Below, piece after piece: positions 30,604 to 39,736 of a DNA stretch of 41,022 bases. The notes under the pieces were generated by a model. That model had not been told where the DNA came from. It worked only from the letters and a program-made list of their open reading frames with translations, and made no database searches. The number at the start of each line of letters is the position of its first letter. Within the stretch, counting starts at the first letter, position 1. Both the position numbers and the translations under genes were made by a program. Origin of the DNA: CAYFJO01 sp964343305 (lineage in GTDB: Bacteria > Planctomycetota > Planctomycetia > Pirellulales > Pirellulaceae); assembly GCA_964343305.1 (NCBI GenBank), contig CAYFJO010000045.1, positions 1 through 41,022 on the forward strand, written 5' to 3'.

Positions 30604-32151
30604 CTAGTCAGGCAGATTGAACAACTGCGATTGTCCTGAAGGCTTCGTGGCTATGCATTTGGCGTGCGTCTTCGCACCGACTCGCTTGGCCCAGGCGTCG
30701 TATGCGGCAGCAAGTTTCTTGGCTTGGACAGCGTTCTTCGAAACGAGATTCTCCGTTTCACTACGATCGGCGGCGAGGTTGTAAAGTTCCCAGTCTTTTG
30801 ATCGCTCGGCGACCAGTTTCCAGTCGCCGTCGCGAATCGCATGGTTGCCGGCGAATTCCCAAAAGATCGGATGGTCGCCGCGGTCGCGCTCGCCGCGAAA
30901 TGCGCCGGTTAGCGAGACGCCTTCCATCGGATGGATTTCTTGATCTTTGTAAACCTTGGGATAGCTGGCGCCGGAAAGTTCGACAACGGTCGGCATCAGG
31001 TCGACCAGGTGCGATGTGAACGGAGTCAGTTCGTCGTGGGCTTGGATGCCGGCGGGCCAGTGGGCGATCATCGGCGTCAGCGACCCGCCTTCGTGGGCGT
31101 ACTGTTTGTACAGACGCAGCGGTGTGTTGCACATGTTGGCCCAGCGGGCATCGTAGGCGATGTCGCTGTTTGCGGGACCCGGCGCGACGCCGGGTGTTTT
31201 CAGTCGCTGGTAAGGACACGCGCCGTTGTCGGAAAAAAACACGATCAGCGTGTTGTCGAGCGATTTGTTCTTTTCGAGATGTGCGACCAGGCGGCCGATG
31301 TTTTGGTCCAGGCGATCGACCATTGCCGCGTAGACAGCCATCATCGGCTCGAGAAACTCGACTTGTTTCTTGGCCATGTCCGTCCACGGCTCGACTCTGG
31401 GATCGCGTGGCGACAATCGCCAAGTGTCGTCCACGATGGCCAACTCCTGAAGTTTTTCGTAACGACGCTTGCGAATGACGTCCCAGCCGACTTTGTAACG
31501 ATCTTTGTACTTCGCGATATCTTCTGGCAACGCGTGCAATGGAAAGTGCGGTGCGTTGTGCGCCAAATACAAAAAGAATGGCTTGTCTTTTGTCTGAGCC
31601 TCGTCAAGAAATTCGATCGCGTAGTCGGTGAAAGCGTCTGTGGAATAAAAGTCCTTGGGAGCTTTGTACTCGTCGTTGTCCAGCCGCATCAGGTTTTTTC
31701 CGTTGCCCCAGTCGAGGCCTGTGAAGAAATTGATCGCTCCGCCGAGAAAGCCGAAGTAGCGATCGAAGCCACGCTGAGGCGGCGTACCGGCCAAGTGCCA
31801 TTTGCCGCTCATCATGGTCGAGTAGCCGGCCGATTTGAGCACTTCGGCCAGCGTAACGTGACCGGGGGTTTTGAGATTGCGCGACTGTTGATGCCAGAGA
31901 CCTGTCATGATCGATGCTCGCGTTTCGGAACATTTGGCGTTGTTGTGGAAATCGGTAAATCGCAATCCGCCTGCGGCCAACTTGTCGAGATTGGGTGTGT
32001 CGATTTCGCCGCCGTAGCAGCCGAGGTCCGAAAAACCCATGTCGTCACAGACGATGACGATGATGTTGGGACGCGGCGCGTTCTGATTGGATGAACCAAA
32101 GGCCGACTGAAATGTCAACAAAGTAATCACCAAGCAAATGAGTCGCATCAT
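30604..32151 (-). CDS. exported sulfatase with variant activation motif (CSETR)
   Basis: This encodes 515 residues. ATG 32151 (ATG-ATG-CGA) opens a signal peptide (MMRLICLVITLLTFQSAFG). Metal-binding PNIIVIVCDDMGFSDLGCYG comes next, then the activation site C74-S-E-T-R-A-S-I-M-T-G, where the usual proline of CxPxR is glutamate. SGKWHLAGTPPQRGF, NAPHFPLHALPEDIAKY, FFSDNGACPY and the closing DWKLVAERSKDWELYNL follow. It is of the same family as the sulfatase at 11103-12683 (shared CDD.GFSDLGCYGGEI..PNLD, HFPLHALPEDIA.Y). Cytosolic or periplasmic formylglycine formation at this variant site is uncertain. The substrate is probably a sulfated polysaccharide. Confidence 0.92.
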   Translation of the reverse strand: MMRLICLVITLLTFQSAFGSSNQNAPRPNIIVIVCDDMGFSDLGCYGGEIDTPNLDKLAAGGLRFTDFHNNAKCSETRASIMTGLWHQQSRNLKTPGHVTLAEVLKSAGYSTMMSGKWHLAGTPPQRGFDRYFGFLGGAINFFTGLDWGNGKNLMRLDNDEYKAPKDFYSTDAFTDYAIEFLDEAQTKDKPFFLYLAHNAPHFPLHALPEDIAKYKDRYKVGWDVIRKRRYEKLQELAIVDDTWRLSPRDPRVEPWTDMAKKQVEFLEPMMAVYAAMVDRLDQNIGRLVAHLEKNKSLDNTLIVFFSDNGACPYQRLKTPGVAPGPANSDIAYDARWANMCNTPLRLYKQYAHEGGSLTPMIAHWPAGIQAHDELTPFTSHLVDLMPTVVELSGASYPKVYKDQEIHPMEGVSLTGAFRGERDRGDHPIFWEFAGNHAIRDGDWKLVAERSKDWELYNLAADRSETENLVSKNAVQAKKLAAAYDAWAKRVGAKTHAKCIATKPSGQSQLFNLPD

Positions 32152-32328
32152 TTTCGTTTGTCTTTCAATGTTGTTGGGGAACAATTCAACGAAGTTCGAA
32201 ACTCCATGCATGAGGAAGGGGCTGGAATTCAATGTCCCTGCCTACGCGTCGGGTTTCCATCTAGTTTAAGTTGCCTGACAACTCCGCTAAAGTAGCAAAC
32301 GATCATTACTGCAAGAAAGGTAGAAGAT

Positions 32329-34359
32329 ATGTCACACAATCGAGCCGTCATCTACTCGAATGGGATCGCGGATTTTCATCGCCGGTTTACTGTCCGCAAG
32401 GAAGAACCTAAGCAGATTGCGATCCCGGTCCGGCGCGACCACATCGGCGATGTCTTGGCGTCTCTCAACGTTTATGGCGAAGTGGCGATGAAATTGCCGC
32501 CGAGTTTTCGGCCAGCGAACGAAAACGAAGGGAACTTCAACATCCAAGCCGCCGATGTGATCGAAGGCGTGGCCGTGTCGCTTTGTGGTGCGACGGTCAA
32601 GATCGAAAAGTCCGACGGTGCGATTTTGGGAACGCTGATGGGATTGCACGGTGAAGACGAATGGGCCAATCAACATAAAGTGCATTCAAAGTTCCTCGTT
32701 GTCAGCGGCGACGATGGGATGCAGAAGATTCCGATCAAGGAAATCCGGCGACTCCAATTCACAGACGAGACCATTCAGGCAGAAATCGACAAGGCGTTGC
32801 AGCGTCGTTATCAGAGCGTCAAGCCGAACAGCACGTTCGTTGAACTGACGTTGGAAACGGACGACGATGAGACCGAAGCGATCGTGCAATACACGATTCC
32901 GGCCGCGGCATGGAAGATTTCGTATCGACTTCGCAAGATCGACGAGTCGTTCGAGTTGCAGGGATTCGCGGTTGTGGACAACAACACCGACGAAGACTGG
33001 AACAATTTCACGATCGCGGTGGTCACAGGCGAACCAATCACTTTTTCGACTGACCTTGCGGATTCCAAAACGCCAATGCGACGCCACGTAAATGTTGTGA
33101 AGGATGTTGCATTGGGTGCGGTCGAAATAGAAGAAACTACGGACATGGCTATTGATGCCACCGAAAGCACGTTTGGGCTTCCCGCACCAGGCGCGGCAGA
33201 CAAGCGACGATCCACGGCGCTAGGAGAAAGTGGCGCAGCAGCTCAACAACCGGCTGCGATGATGATGTCCATGCAGGCTGGTGCTGTATCGGCAGCAGCT
33301 CCTGTTGCAAAAACCGAAGACGCCGAAATCCAAGAGGTGGCGGACTTCAGCATCTTTGAGACAACAACTCCTGTCTCAATCGGAGCCAACCGGTCGGCAA
33401 TCATTCCCATCTTCACGACTGCGCACGATCAATCACAAATCGTGCTCCACTACAAGCTCGACAATCATCCGGAGCGTCCGTATCGTTCGATTCAATTTGT
33501 TAACCAGACGAAACACAGTCTCGGGCGAGGCGTTTGTACGGTTTTTCAAGACGGCATCTACGTGGGTAGTTGTGTGATGCCCTCAACCAAGTCTGGTGGT
33601 GATGCGCTGCTGCCGCACGCTTTGGAAACGGGTGTTCGAGTGCGACACGATAAGAAACGCCGTCGCAACAAGGATGTCGCCATTCGGCTCTCCGAAGGCT
33701 ACTGTTACACCAGCATCCACCAAACACAAACAACGCTCTATCACATCAAGAACAATCGTGACGAGCGATATCAGATGTTTCTCGACCACGACCACCTGCT
33801 TGAGGAACCGAAAGTCGAATGCACGCTGAGTGGACCGGACGGGGAGTCACCTTTCGAACCGACCGAATCGCTGAAAAACGGGTTTCGCGCATCGTTTGCG
33901 ATCGTGCCGGAGTGCGCCATGTCGTTGAAAGTCGTAGAAACTCGCGTGTACCAATCGAAAATTCAATTGGTCGATCCCAAGAGAGACGAAATCTACGTAG
34001 ATTGGCTGAGCCAAAATCACGTCAAATCGAACGGGCCGTTGTCGAAAGATCCGGCAATTGTACAGTGTCTTGAGATCCAACAGCGATTGGATGCCAAGCA
34101 AGCTGAGATTAACCAATCGCAAAACGAAATCGATCGGCTCGATGCGCGACAAAAGCGGCTGCGCGAGAACATCAAAGCTGGTGGCCACGACGAGCAAACC
34201 AACCGCTGGAAGTCTGACTTGGGCAAGGCTGAAGGCAAGCTTGTGGATCTTGAGGAGAACGTTATCCCGGTTTTGAGTGAGGAAGCGAAAGCCATTCGTC
34301 AGGAATTGCGAGATGCCATGTTCGCCTTGGCCGTCGAATGGAGCGACGACGAAGGTTAA
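32329..34359 (+). CDS. DUF4139-domain protein with C-terminal coiled coil
   Basis: This encodes 676 residues with no signal peptide. The core includes IVQYTIPAAAWKISYRLRKI, then VDNNTDEDWNNFTIAVVTGE, the DUF4139 pattern (N.T.EDW......L.TG.P). An Ala/Met/Gln-rich linker (about 305-325) separates it from a beta-rich half (SIGANRSAIIPIF, HSLGRGVCTVFQDG). Residues about 590-670 are a charged coiled coil (KQAEINQSQNEIDRLDARQK). DUF4139 proteins elsewhere are often secreted and of unknown role; this one appears cytoplasmic. It is followed after 157 bases by carB and probably has its own promoter. Confidence 0.75.
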   Translation: MSHNRAVIYSNGIADFHRRFTVRKEEPKQIAIPVRRDHIGDVLASLNVYGEVAMKLPPSFRPANENEGNFNIQAADVIEGVAVSLCGATVKIEKSDGAILGTLMGLHGEDEWANQHKVHSKFLVVSGDDGMQKIPIKEIRRLQFTDETIQAEIDKALQRRYQSVKPNSTFVELTLETDDDETEAIVQYTIPAAAWKISYRLRKIDESFELQGFAVVDNNTDEDWNNFTIAVVTGEPITFSTDLADSKTPMRRHVNVVKDVALGAVEIEETTDMAIDATESTFGLPAPGAADKRRSTALGESGAAAQQPAAMMMSMQAGAVSAAAPVAKTEDAEIQEVADFSIFETTTPVSIGANRSAIIPIFTTAHDQSQIVLHYKLDNHPERPYRSIQFVNQTKHSLGRGVCTVFQDGIYVGSCVMPSTKSGGDALLPHALETGVRVRHDKKRRRNKDVAIRLSEGYCYTSIHQTQTTLYHIKNNRDERYQMFLDHDHLLEEPKVECTLSGPDGESPFEPTESLKNGFRASFAIVPECAMSLKVVETRVYQSKIQLVDPKRDEIYVDWLSQNHVKSNGPLSKDPAIVQCLEIQQRLDAKQAEINQSQNEIDRLDARQKRLRENIKAGGHDEQTNRWKSDLGKAEGKLVDLEENVIPVLSEEAKAIRQELRDAMFALAVEWSDDEG

Positions 34360-34516
34360 ATTCACGGCACATGGACGCCAAAAATTGCCAGGATTTCGAG
34401 CCGGCCCTATACACTTTTTTCGATCAATGTTAGCATCGAGAGATTTTACAAATCACCGCATTTTGTGCAGTTGTGAAGCTCCAATTTTTCGCTGCATTTA
34501 CTAAAGAGGGAATAAC

Positions 34517-37500
34517 GTGCCACGGCGCGACGACATCAAGAAGATTTTGCTAATTGGTTCCGGTCCGATCATCATCGGCCAAGCGTGCGAATTCGACTAT
34601 TCGGGCACGCAGGCTTGCAAGGCACTGCGCGAAGAGGGCTACGAAGTCGTGCTGGTGAATTCGAATCCCGCCACGATCATGACCGATCCGGGAATGGCCG
34701 ACCGGACGTACATTGAACCGCTGACGTGGGAAATGGTTGCCAAGATCATCGAAAAAGAGCGGCCTGATGCGCTGCTGCCGACGTTGGGCGGCCAAACGGG
34801 GCTGAACGTGGCGATGGATTTGGCGAAACACAAGGTGCTGGAACAGTACGGCGTTGAGATGATCGGTGCCAACGCCGAGGTGATCGCCAAGGCTGAGGAA
34901 CGCGACCAGTTCAAAGTGGCGATGGAGAAGATCGGGTTGGAAGTTTGCCGTGGCGAGACAGTCAAGACGCTGGCGCATGGCCGAGAGGTTGCCAAGGAAA
35001 TCGGTTTGCCTTGTGTCGTGCGACCCAGTTTCACAATGGGTGGCAGTGGTTCGGCGATTGCGTACAACCGCGACGAATTCGACACGCTGGTCCAACGCGG
35101 ACTCGACCAGTCGCCGGTCACCGAGGTGCTGATCGAGGAATCGATCATCGGTTGGAAGGAGTACGAAATGGAAGTGATGCGCGACATGGATGACAATGTC
35201 GTGATCATCTGCTCCATCGAGAATTTCGATGCGATGGGCGTGCACACGGGCGATTCCATCACGGTCGCTCCTGCCCAGACGCTGACTGACAAAGAATATC
35301 AACGCATGCGCGACGCAAGCCTGGCGGTGATTCGAGAGATCGGTGTCGAAACCGGCGGTTCGAACATTCAATTCGCCACACATCCGCAAACCGGTCGCAT
35401 GATCGTCATCGAGATGAATCCACGGGTGAGCCGATCGAGCGCGCTGGCGTCAAAGGCAACTGGATTTCCAATCGCCAAGATTGCGGCCAAGCTGGCGGTC
35501 GGCTATCGATTGTGGGAATTGCCGAACGATATCACGAAACAAACCAAGGCCTGCTTTGAACCGACGATTGACTATGTCGTGACAAAGGTTCCGCGCTTCG
35601 CGTTTGAAAAATTCCCTGAAGCCGACGCGACGCTGACGACCCAAATGAAGAGCGTCGGCGAAACGATGGCCATCGGCCGCACGTTCAAAGAGTCGTTCCA
35701 AAAGGCATTGCGCGGGCTGGAAGTCGGCAGCTTTGGTTTGGGCTGTGACGGTAAAGATCTGTGGGACACGCAGTCGAAACCCGATCACGAAGAAATCCGT
35801 GCCAAACTTGCCACGCCCAACGCCGATCGGGTTTGGTACCTGCGATACGCGCTGAAGTCCGGCATGACGGCCGAGGAGATTCATGATCTGACGTCGATCG
35901 ATCCTTGGTTTTTGGATCAGGTCTCCGAAATTGTGGAGTTCGAACAAACACTGCGCGAGTTGGGGGATCTGTCGAAAGTCGATGATGCGACACTCCGACG
36001 TGCCAAGCAACTTGGATTCTCCGATCGGCAACTGGCCACGATTTGGAACAGCAGTGAGATCGATGTTCGCAAGCACCGCAAGGCGCGAGGTGTGGTTACG
36101 ACGTATAAATGCGTCGACACCTGCGCCGGCGAATTCGAAGCCTACACGCCGTACTACTACTCGTGTTACGAACAAGAAGACGAAACGCCGCCGAAGAGGT
36201 CGAGGGACGAGGGGCAAGAGTCTAGCGCGAAAGGCGATGCACTCGATGCTGCCCTAGACCCTCGACGCTCGACCCTTGACCGCGTAATGATTCTGGGCGG
36301 TGGACCGAATCGAATCGGCCAGGGAATCGAGTTCGACTACTGTTGCTGCCACGCGAGTTTCGCACTGCGCGAGCTGGGCATCGAGTCGATCATGGTCAAC
36401 TCGAACCCGGAAACGGTGAGCACAGATTACGACACAAGCGACTTGTTGTTCTTCGAACCGCTGACAACCGAAGATGTTTTGAATATCTGCGATCGCGTGC
36501 AGCCGGACGGAGTGATCGTTCAATTCGGCGGTCAAACGCCGTTGAATCTCGCCCGTGCGTTGGACTCGGCCGGCGTGCCGATCATTGGAACCAGCGTCGA
36601 TACCATCGAGGCCGCCGAAGACCGCGAACAGTTTCAGCAGCTCTTGCATCGGCTGGAATTGAAGCAACCGGCCAACGGTATCGCGCGTACGATGGACCAG
36701 GCTCGCGTAGAATCCGAAAAGATCGGATACCCGTCGTTGGTGCGGCCAAGCTTTGTGCTCGGCGGTCGGGCGATGGAAATCTGTTACGACGACGCACAGT
36801 TTGAAAAGTTTGTCGCCGCGGCGTTTACCGCCTCGCAGGGTCAGCCGGTGTTGATCGATCGGTTCCTCGAAGATGCAACGGAAGTCGACGTCGACGCGAT
36901 CTGCGACGGAAATCGAGTTGTCGTGGCGGGCATCATGGAGCACATCGAAGAGGCAGGCGTTCATTCCGGCGATTCGGCCTGTTCGATTCCACCGTACAGC
37001 TTGCAAGGACCCATCCTCAATGAGATTCGCCAAGCGACGGTGGCCATGGCGAAATACTTAAACGTCGTTGGTTTGATGAACGTCCAGTACGCGATCAAGG
37101 ACGAAAATGGTGTCAAGAACTTGTACGTACTGGAAGTGAATCCGCGGGCCAGTCGCACCGTGCCGTTTGTGGCCAAAGCGACGGGACTGCCGGTTGCCAA
37201 AGTGGCGGCCAAAGTCATGGCCGGGGCGACACTGGACGAGCTGGGCGTCGACAGCGAACCAATCCCCGCTCATGTTTCGATCAAAGAAAGCGTCTTCCCG
37301 TTCCGCAAGTTTGCCGGCGTCGACATTGTGCTCGGCCCCGAAATGCGCAGCACGGGCGAAGTCATGGGCGTGAGCGAACGATTCTCGATCGCGTTTGCGA
37401 AGAGCCAGTTGTCAGCCAGCGTGGTATTGCCCGAATCAGGGAGAATCTTCGTCAGCGTCACGTCGCGTCACAAAGACCAGGTCGCGGAGATGTGTCGGCG

Positions 37501-37870
37501 GCTCGTGGGCCTTGGATTTGAAATCCTGGCCACCGAAGGTACTGCGAAACGATTGGAATCGGCAAACATCCCGGTCGAGCGAGTGAAAAAGCTTGTCGAA
37601 GGCCACCCCAATTTGATCGACCACCTGAAGAACGAAAACGTGGCCCTGATCCTGAACACCCCCAACGGCAAAGGCGCTCGAACGGACGAAGGAAAGATCC
37701 GCGCGGCGGCCGTTCAACACGGCGTTCCTTGCATCACGACATTTCAAGCCGCCGAAGCCGCCGTGAAAGCGATGGAAGCGCTGCGTGGCGAGGGCATGAA
37801 CGTCGAAGCACTTCAGGATCGTTTTGATGTGCCAGCGGAGCAATCGTTGGTTTCGACAACCTCGTCTTAG
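34517..37870 (+). CDS. carB: carbamoyl-phosphate synthase large subunit CarB
   Basis: This encodes 1117 residues from GTG 34517 with GAGGGA 7-12 bases upstream. It has two homologous halves, each with an ATP-grasp domain: IGSGPIIIGQACEFDYSGTQ and VIEMNPRVSRSSALASKATG in the first, LGGGPNRIGQGIEFDYCCCH and LEVNPRASRTVPFVAKATG in the second. A C-terminal MGS-like allosteric domain follows (FVSVTSRHKDQ ... LNTPNGKGARTDEGKIR). It makes carbamoyl phosphate from bicarbonate, glutamine-derived ammonia and two ATP for pyrimidines and arginine. It is about 45 residues longer than E. coli CarB. Much of the excess (about 24 residues) is an acidic/Arg-rich linker after YEQEDETPP that is encoded by a palindromic element. 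carA is not in the window. Confidence 0.97.
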   Translation: MPRRDDIKKILLIGSGPIIIGQACEFDYSGTQACKALREEGYEVVLVNSNPATIMTDPGMADRTYIEPLTWEMVAKIIEKERPDALLPTLGGQTGLNVAMDLAKHKVLEQYGVEMIGANAEVIAKAEERDQFKVAMEKIGLEVCRGETVKTLAHGREVAKEIGLPCVVRPSFTMGGSGSAIAYNRDEFDTLVQRGLDQSPVTEVLIEESIIGWKEYEMEVMRDMDDNVVIICSIENFDAMGVHTGDSITVAPAQTLTDKEYQRMRDASLAVIREIGVETGGSNIQFATHPQTGRMIVIEMNPRVSRSSALASKATGFPIAKIAAKLAVGYRLWELPNDITKQTKACFEPTIDYVVTKVPRFAFEKFPEADATLTTQMKSVGETMAIGRTFKESFQKALRGLEVGSFGLGCDGKDLWDTQSKPDHEEIRAKLATPNADRVWYLRYALKSGMTAEEIHDLTSIDPWFLDQVSEIVEFEQTLRELGDLSKVDDATLRRAKQLGFSDRQLATIWNSSEIDVRKHRKARGVVTTYKCVDTCAGEFEAYTPYYYSCYEQEDETPPKRSRDEGQESSAKGDALDAALDPRRSTLDRVMILGGGPNRIGQGIEFDYCCCHASFALRELGIESIMVNSNPETVSTDYDTSDLLFFEPLTTEDVLNICDRVQPDGVIVQFGGQTPLNLARALDSAGVPIIGTSVDTIEAAEDREQFQQLLHRLELKQPANGIARTMDQARVESEKIGYPSLVRPSFVLGGRAMEICYDDAQFEKFVAAAFTASQGQPVLIDRFLEDATEVDVDAICDGNRVVVAGIMEHIEEAGVHSGDSACSIPPYSLQGPILNEIRQATVAMAKYLNVVGLMNVQYAIKDENGVKNLYVLEVNPRASRTVPFVAKATGLPVAKVAAKVMAGATLDELGVDSEPIPAHVSIKESVFPFRKFAGVDIVLGPEMRSTGEVMGVSERFSIAFAKSQLSASVVLPESGRIFVSVTSRHKDQVAEMCRRLVGLGFEILATEGTAKRLESANIPVERVKKLVEGHPNLIDHLKNENVALILNTPNGKGARTDEGKIRAAAVQHGVPCITTFQAAEAAVKAMEALRGEGMNVEALQDRFDVPAEQSLVSTTSS
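36199..36280. repeat. palindromic element inserted in frame in the carB linker
   Basis: The 27-base arms at 36199-36225 (GTCGAGGGACGAGGGGC...) and 36254-36280 (CTAGACCCTCGACGCTCGAC...) are inverted copies matching at 21 of 27 positions. They encode the extra linker residues between the two synthetase halves, absent from the corresponding E. coli linker. The reading frame is kept. No flanking target duplication was found. Confidence 0.65.
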
Positions 37871-37897
37871 GCGATCCGTCCTACAGGTAAACCAATA

Positions 37898-39418
37898 TCA
37901 ATGTTTCTGGCCACTGCGGATCTTGTCTCGCCATGATTTGGGCAGGGCGTCGATGGAGAAGACAATGCCCATGTCGCTCAACCCGAAACTGACATCGCCC
38001 ACGACCATGCTGGGGATGCCGATCAGCTCCCAGCGATCGTTTAGCGCAGCACCGCCGGAGTTTCCGGCCGTGATTGAGGCGTCTGTCTTGATCCGCATGT
38101 TTCCGTTGCCCGGCTTGCTGAAGCCGCTGACGATGCCCCGCGTCAGAGTGACTGTGGGACGATTTTGAAATGCGCCAATGCCGGGAAAGCCGACGATGCG
38201 CAGGCGGTCGCCGAATGCAAGCGTCTTGGGATCGCCCAGCTTGAGATAGGGGAATTCATAGTCGGGCGGCAATGCTTGGCCGTAATAACCCTGCGTGATC
38301 TGAACCAAGGCCAGGTCTTCGTCGGGAATCGAGTCGAGTACTTTGCCACGAAACAGATTGACCGGGGGCTTAGTGGGATCGAGCGTCGCGCTGATCACCA
38401 GTTCATCCAACGCGTGTTTGTTTTTGGTCTCGCCACGCAGTTCTAATGCTTCCATCACAACATGATGATTCGTCAACACCAAGCCATCGGGGGTGACAAT
38501 CGTTCCCGTAGCTCCCGTCGTGCCGCTGAAGATTTCCACCGACGAATAGATCGCCTGCCCATTGGAGGTGTCCGGCGCGGGAATCTTAGGAAGGGCAAGC
38601 AGTTCTTTGCGTGGATGGCGTTGAAATGTCGTGTGGAGCGTGAATCGTGCGTCGTCCAACATCCAAGGGTCGACCACATCAAGGTAGTAGCGACCCGCGC
38701 GCAAGGGTGGATCGGACATCTCGTCAATCACGATCACTTCGCGGCTGAGCGTGCTGGCGGCGAGGTGGTCGCTGTCGTACGAGTCGAGGATGGCCTGGCC
38801 ATGTCGGACATGGATATCCAAATCGCTTTCCAGATCGTGCAGTTCGACGCGCAGCGCTTCGGCTTCGCGGGGAACGTCGACCACGTACGACCGACAGTAG
38901 CCCGTTTTCACGCTGAGTTGATCCCGCAACGGTTTGTCAGGCGTCAGCGTCGCATCGACATGGGGCAGGAAGTACTGGACGCTGATCGTGTAAGGAATCG
39001 TCACGATCGATTTGTTCCGCAGCCGAGGCAACACGTAGGCCGAATAGTCGAGCATCACTTCATAACTTCCTGATTTCAACGGCACTTCGTCATCACGCGT
39101 GACCCACAATTCGTTTTCGTCGCCGCTATCGGCACCCAGGTGGTCGTAATCATCAAGGGAATCGGCAAAACGTCCCATGATGTCGAAAACCACCGGAGAG
39201 TTGGACACCTTGACGTGCATCAAGCGAGCGTTTTTTGGCACGTCCAGCACGAACGTCCGAGTCGGATCGTCGAGCAGATGCATCGACGTACGAATGGGTG
39301 TTCCGGGTCTGAGCTTGGTCGCGCCAAGTAGCTGTGCCGAGGATGTACTGGGACTGACAATCGAGGCGGCGACGATCCAAAGCAGGAACATGTGTAACGC
39401 GGTCGTTGCAAGTTTCAT
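37898..39418 (-). CDS. exported trypsin-like (HtrA-type fold) serine protease with N-terminal beta domains
   Basis: This encodes 506 residues with a signal peptide ending near SSAQ. The first 260 or so residues form two beta-rich domains of bacterial pre-peptidase (PPC) type (RTFVLDVPKNARLMHVKVSN; SYVVDVPREAEALRVELHD). The protease follows: TGTIVTPDGLVLTNHHVV (catalytic His), IPDEDLALVQI (Asp) and TDASITAGNSGGAAL (Ser), so the triad is complete. No PDZ domain is present; the protein ends about 55 residues after the serine motif. It probably acts in the periplasm on misfolded or surface proteins. It is convergent with carB. Confidence 0.87.
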   Translation of the reverse strand: MKLATTALHMFLLWIVAASIVSPSTSSAQLLGATKLRPGTPIRTSMHLLDDPTRTFVLDVPKNARLMHVKVSNSPVVFDIMGRFADSLDDYDHLGADSGDENELWVTRDDEVPLKSGSYEVMLDYSAYVLPRLRNKSIVTIPYTISVQYFLPHVDATLTPDKPLRDQLSVKTGYCRSYVVDVPREAEALRVELHDLESDLDIHVRHGQAILDSYDSDHLAASTLSREVIVIDEMSDPPLRAGRYYLDVVDPWMLDDARFTLHTTFQRHPRKELLALPKIPAPDTSNGQAIYSSVEIFSGTTGATGTIVTPDGLVLTNHHVVMEALELRGETKNKHALDELVISATLDPTKPPVNLFRGKVLDSIPDEDLALVQITQGYYGQALPPDYEFPYLKLGDPKTLAFGDRLRIVGFPGIGAFQNRPTVTLTRGIVSGFSKPGNGNMRIKTDASITAGNSGGAALNDRWELIGIPSMVVGDVSFGLSDMGIVFSIDALPKSWRDKIRSGQKH

Positions 39419-39561
39419 CGAGTTTGCATCCAGAATGTGAGAGGATCACGAGGTAGACTTCGGGTTTCGATTATCTCATACAACCGGCGGATTTTCACCG
39501 CCAGGTAAGAAATGGCGACTGCGTGTTGCCGGGCCAGTCGTAGCAGGGCGTAGCAGTCCGT

Positions 39562-39594
39562 AGCAGCCCGGCTACTCGGAGTAGCCGGGCTGCT
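39562..39594. repeat. perfect 14-bp hairpin (TAGC/GTAG type)
   Basis: AGCAGCCCGGCTAC (39562-39575) and GTAGCCGGGCTGCT (39581-39594) pair perfectly around loop TCGGA. The core AGCCCGGCT...TCGGA...AGCCGGGCT is shared with the insertion at 5647-5724, so the two belong to related repeats. Upstream bases contain further GTAGCAG words. The 318-base gap 39419-39736 holds only this and no gene. Confidence 0.75.
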
Positions 39595-39736
39595 GGCCCT
39601 CGATCAACACGCAATTTGGACAGTTCCCAAGAAATCCTCCACTAGTTTGTTGAACCTCGGCAGAACTCCACTAAAGTGTCTTTATCTCATGTGATGGCCA
39701 CCACCTGTTACACCCGAAACCTCCGCGAGAAATCCG

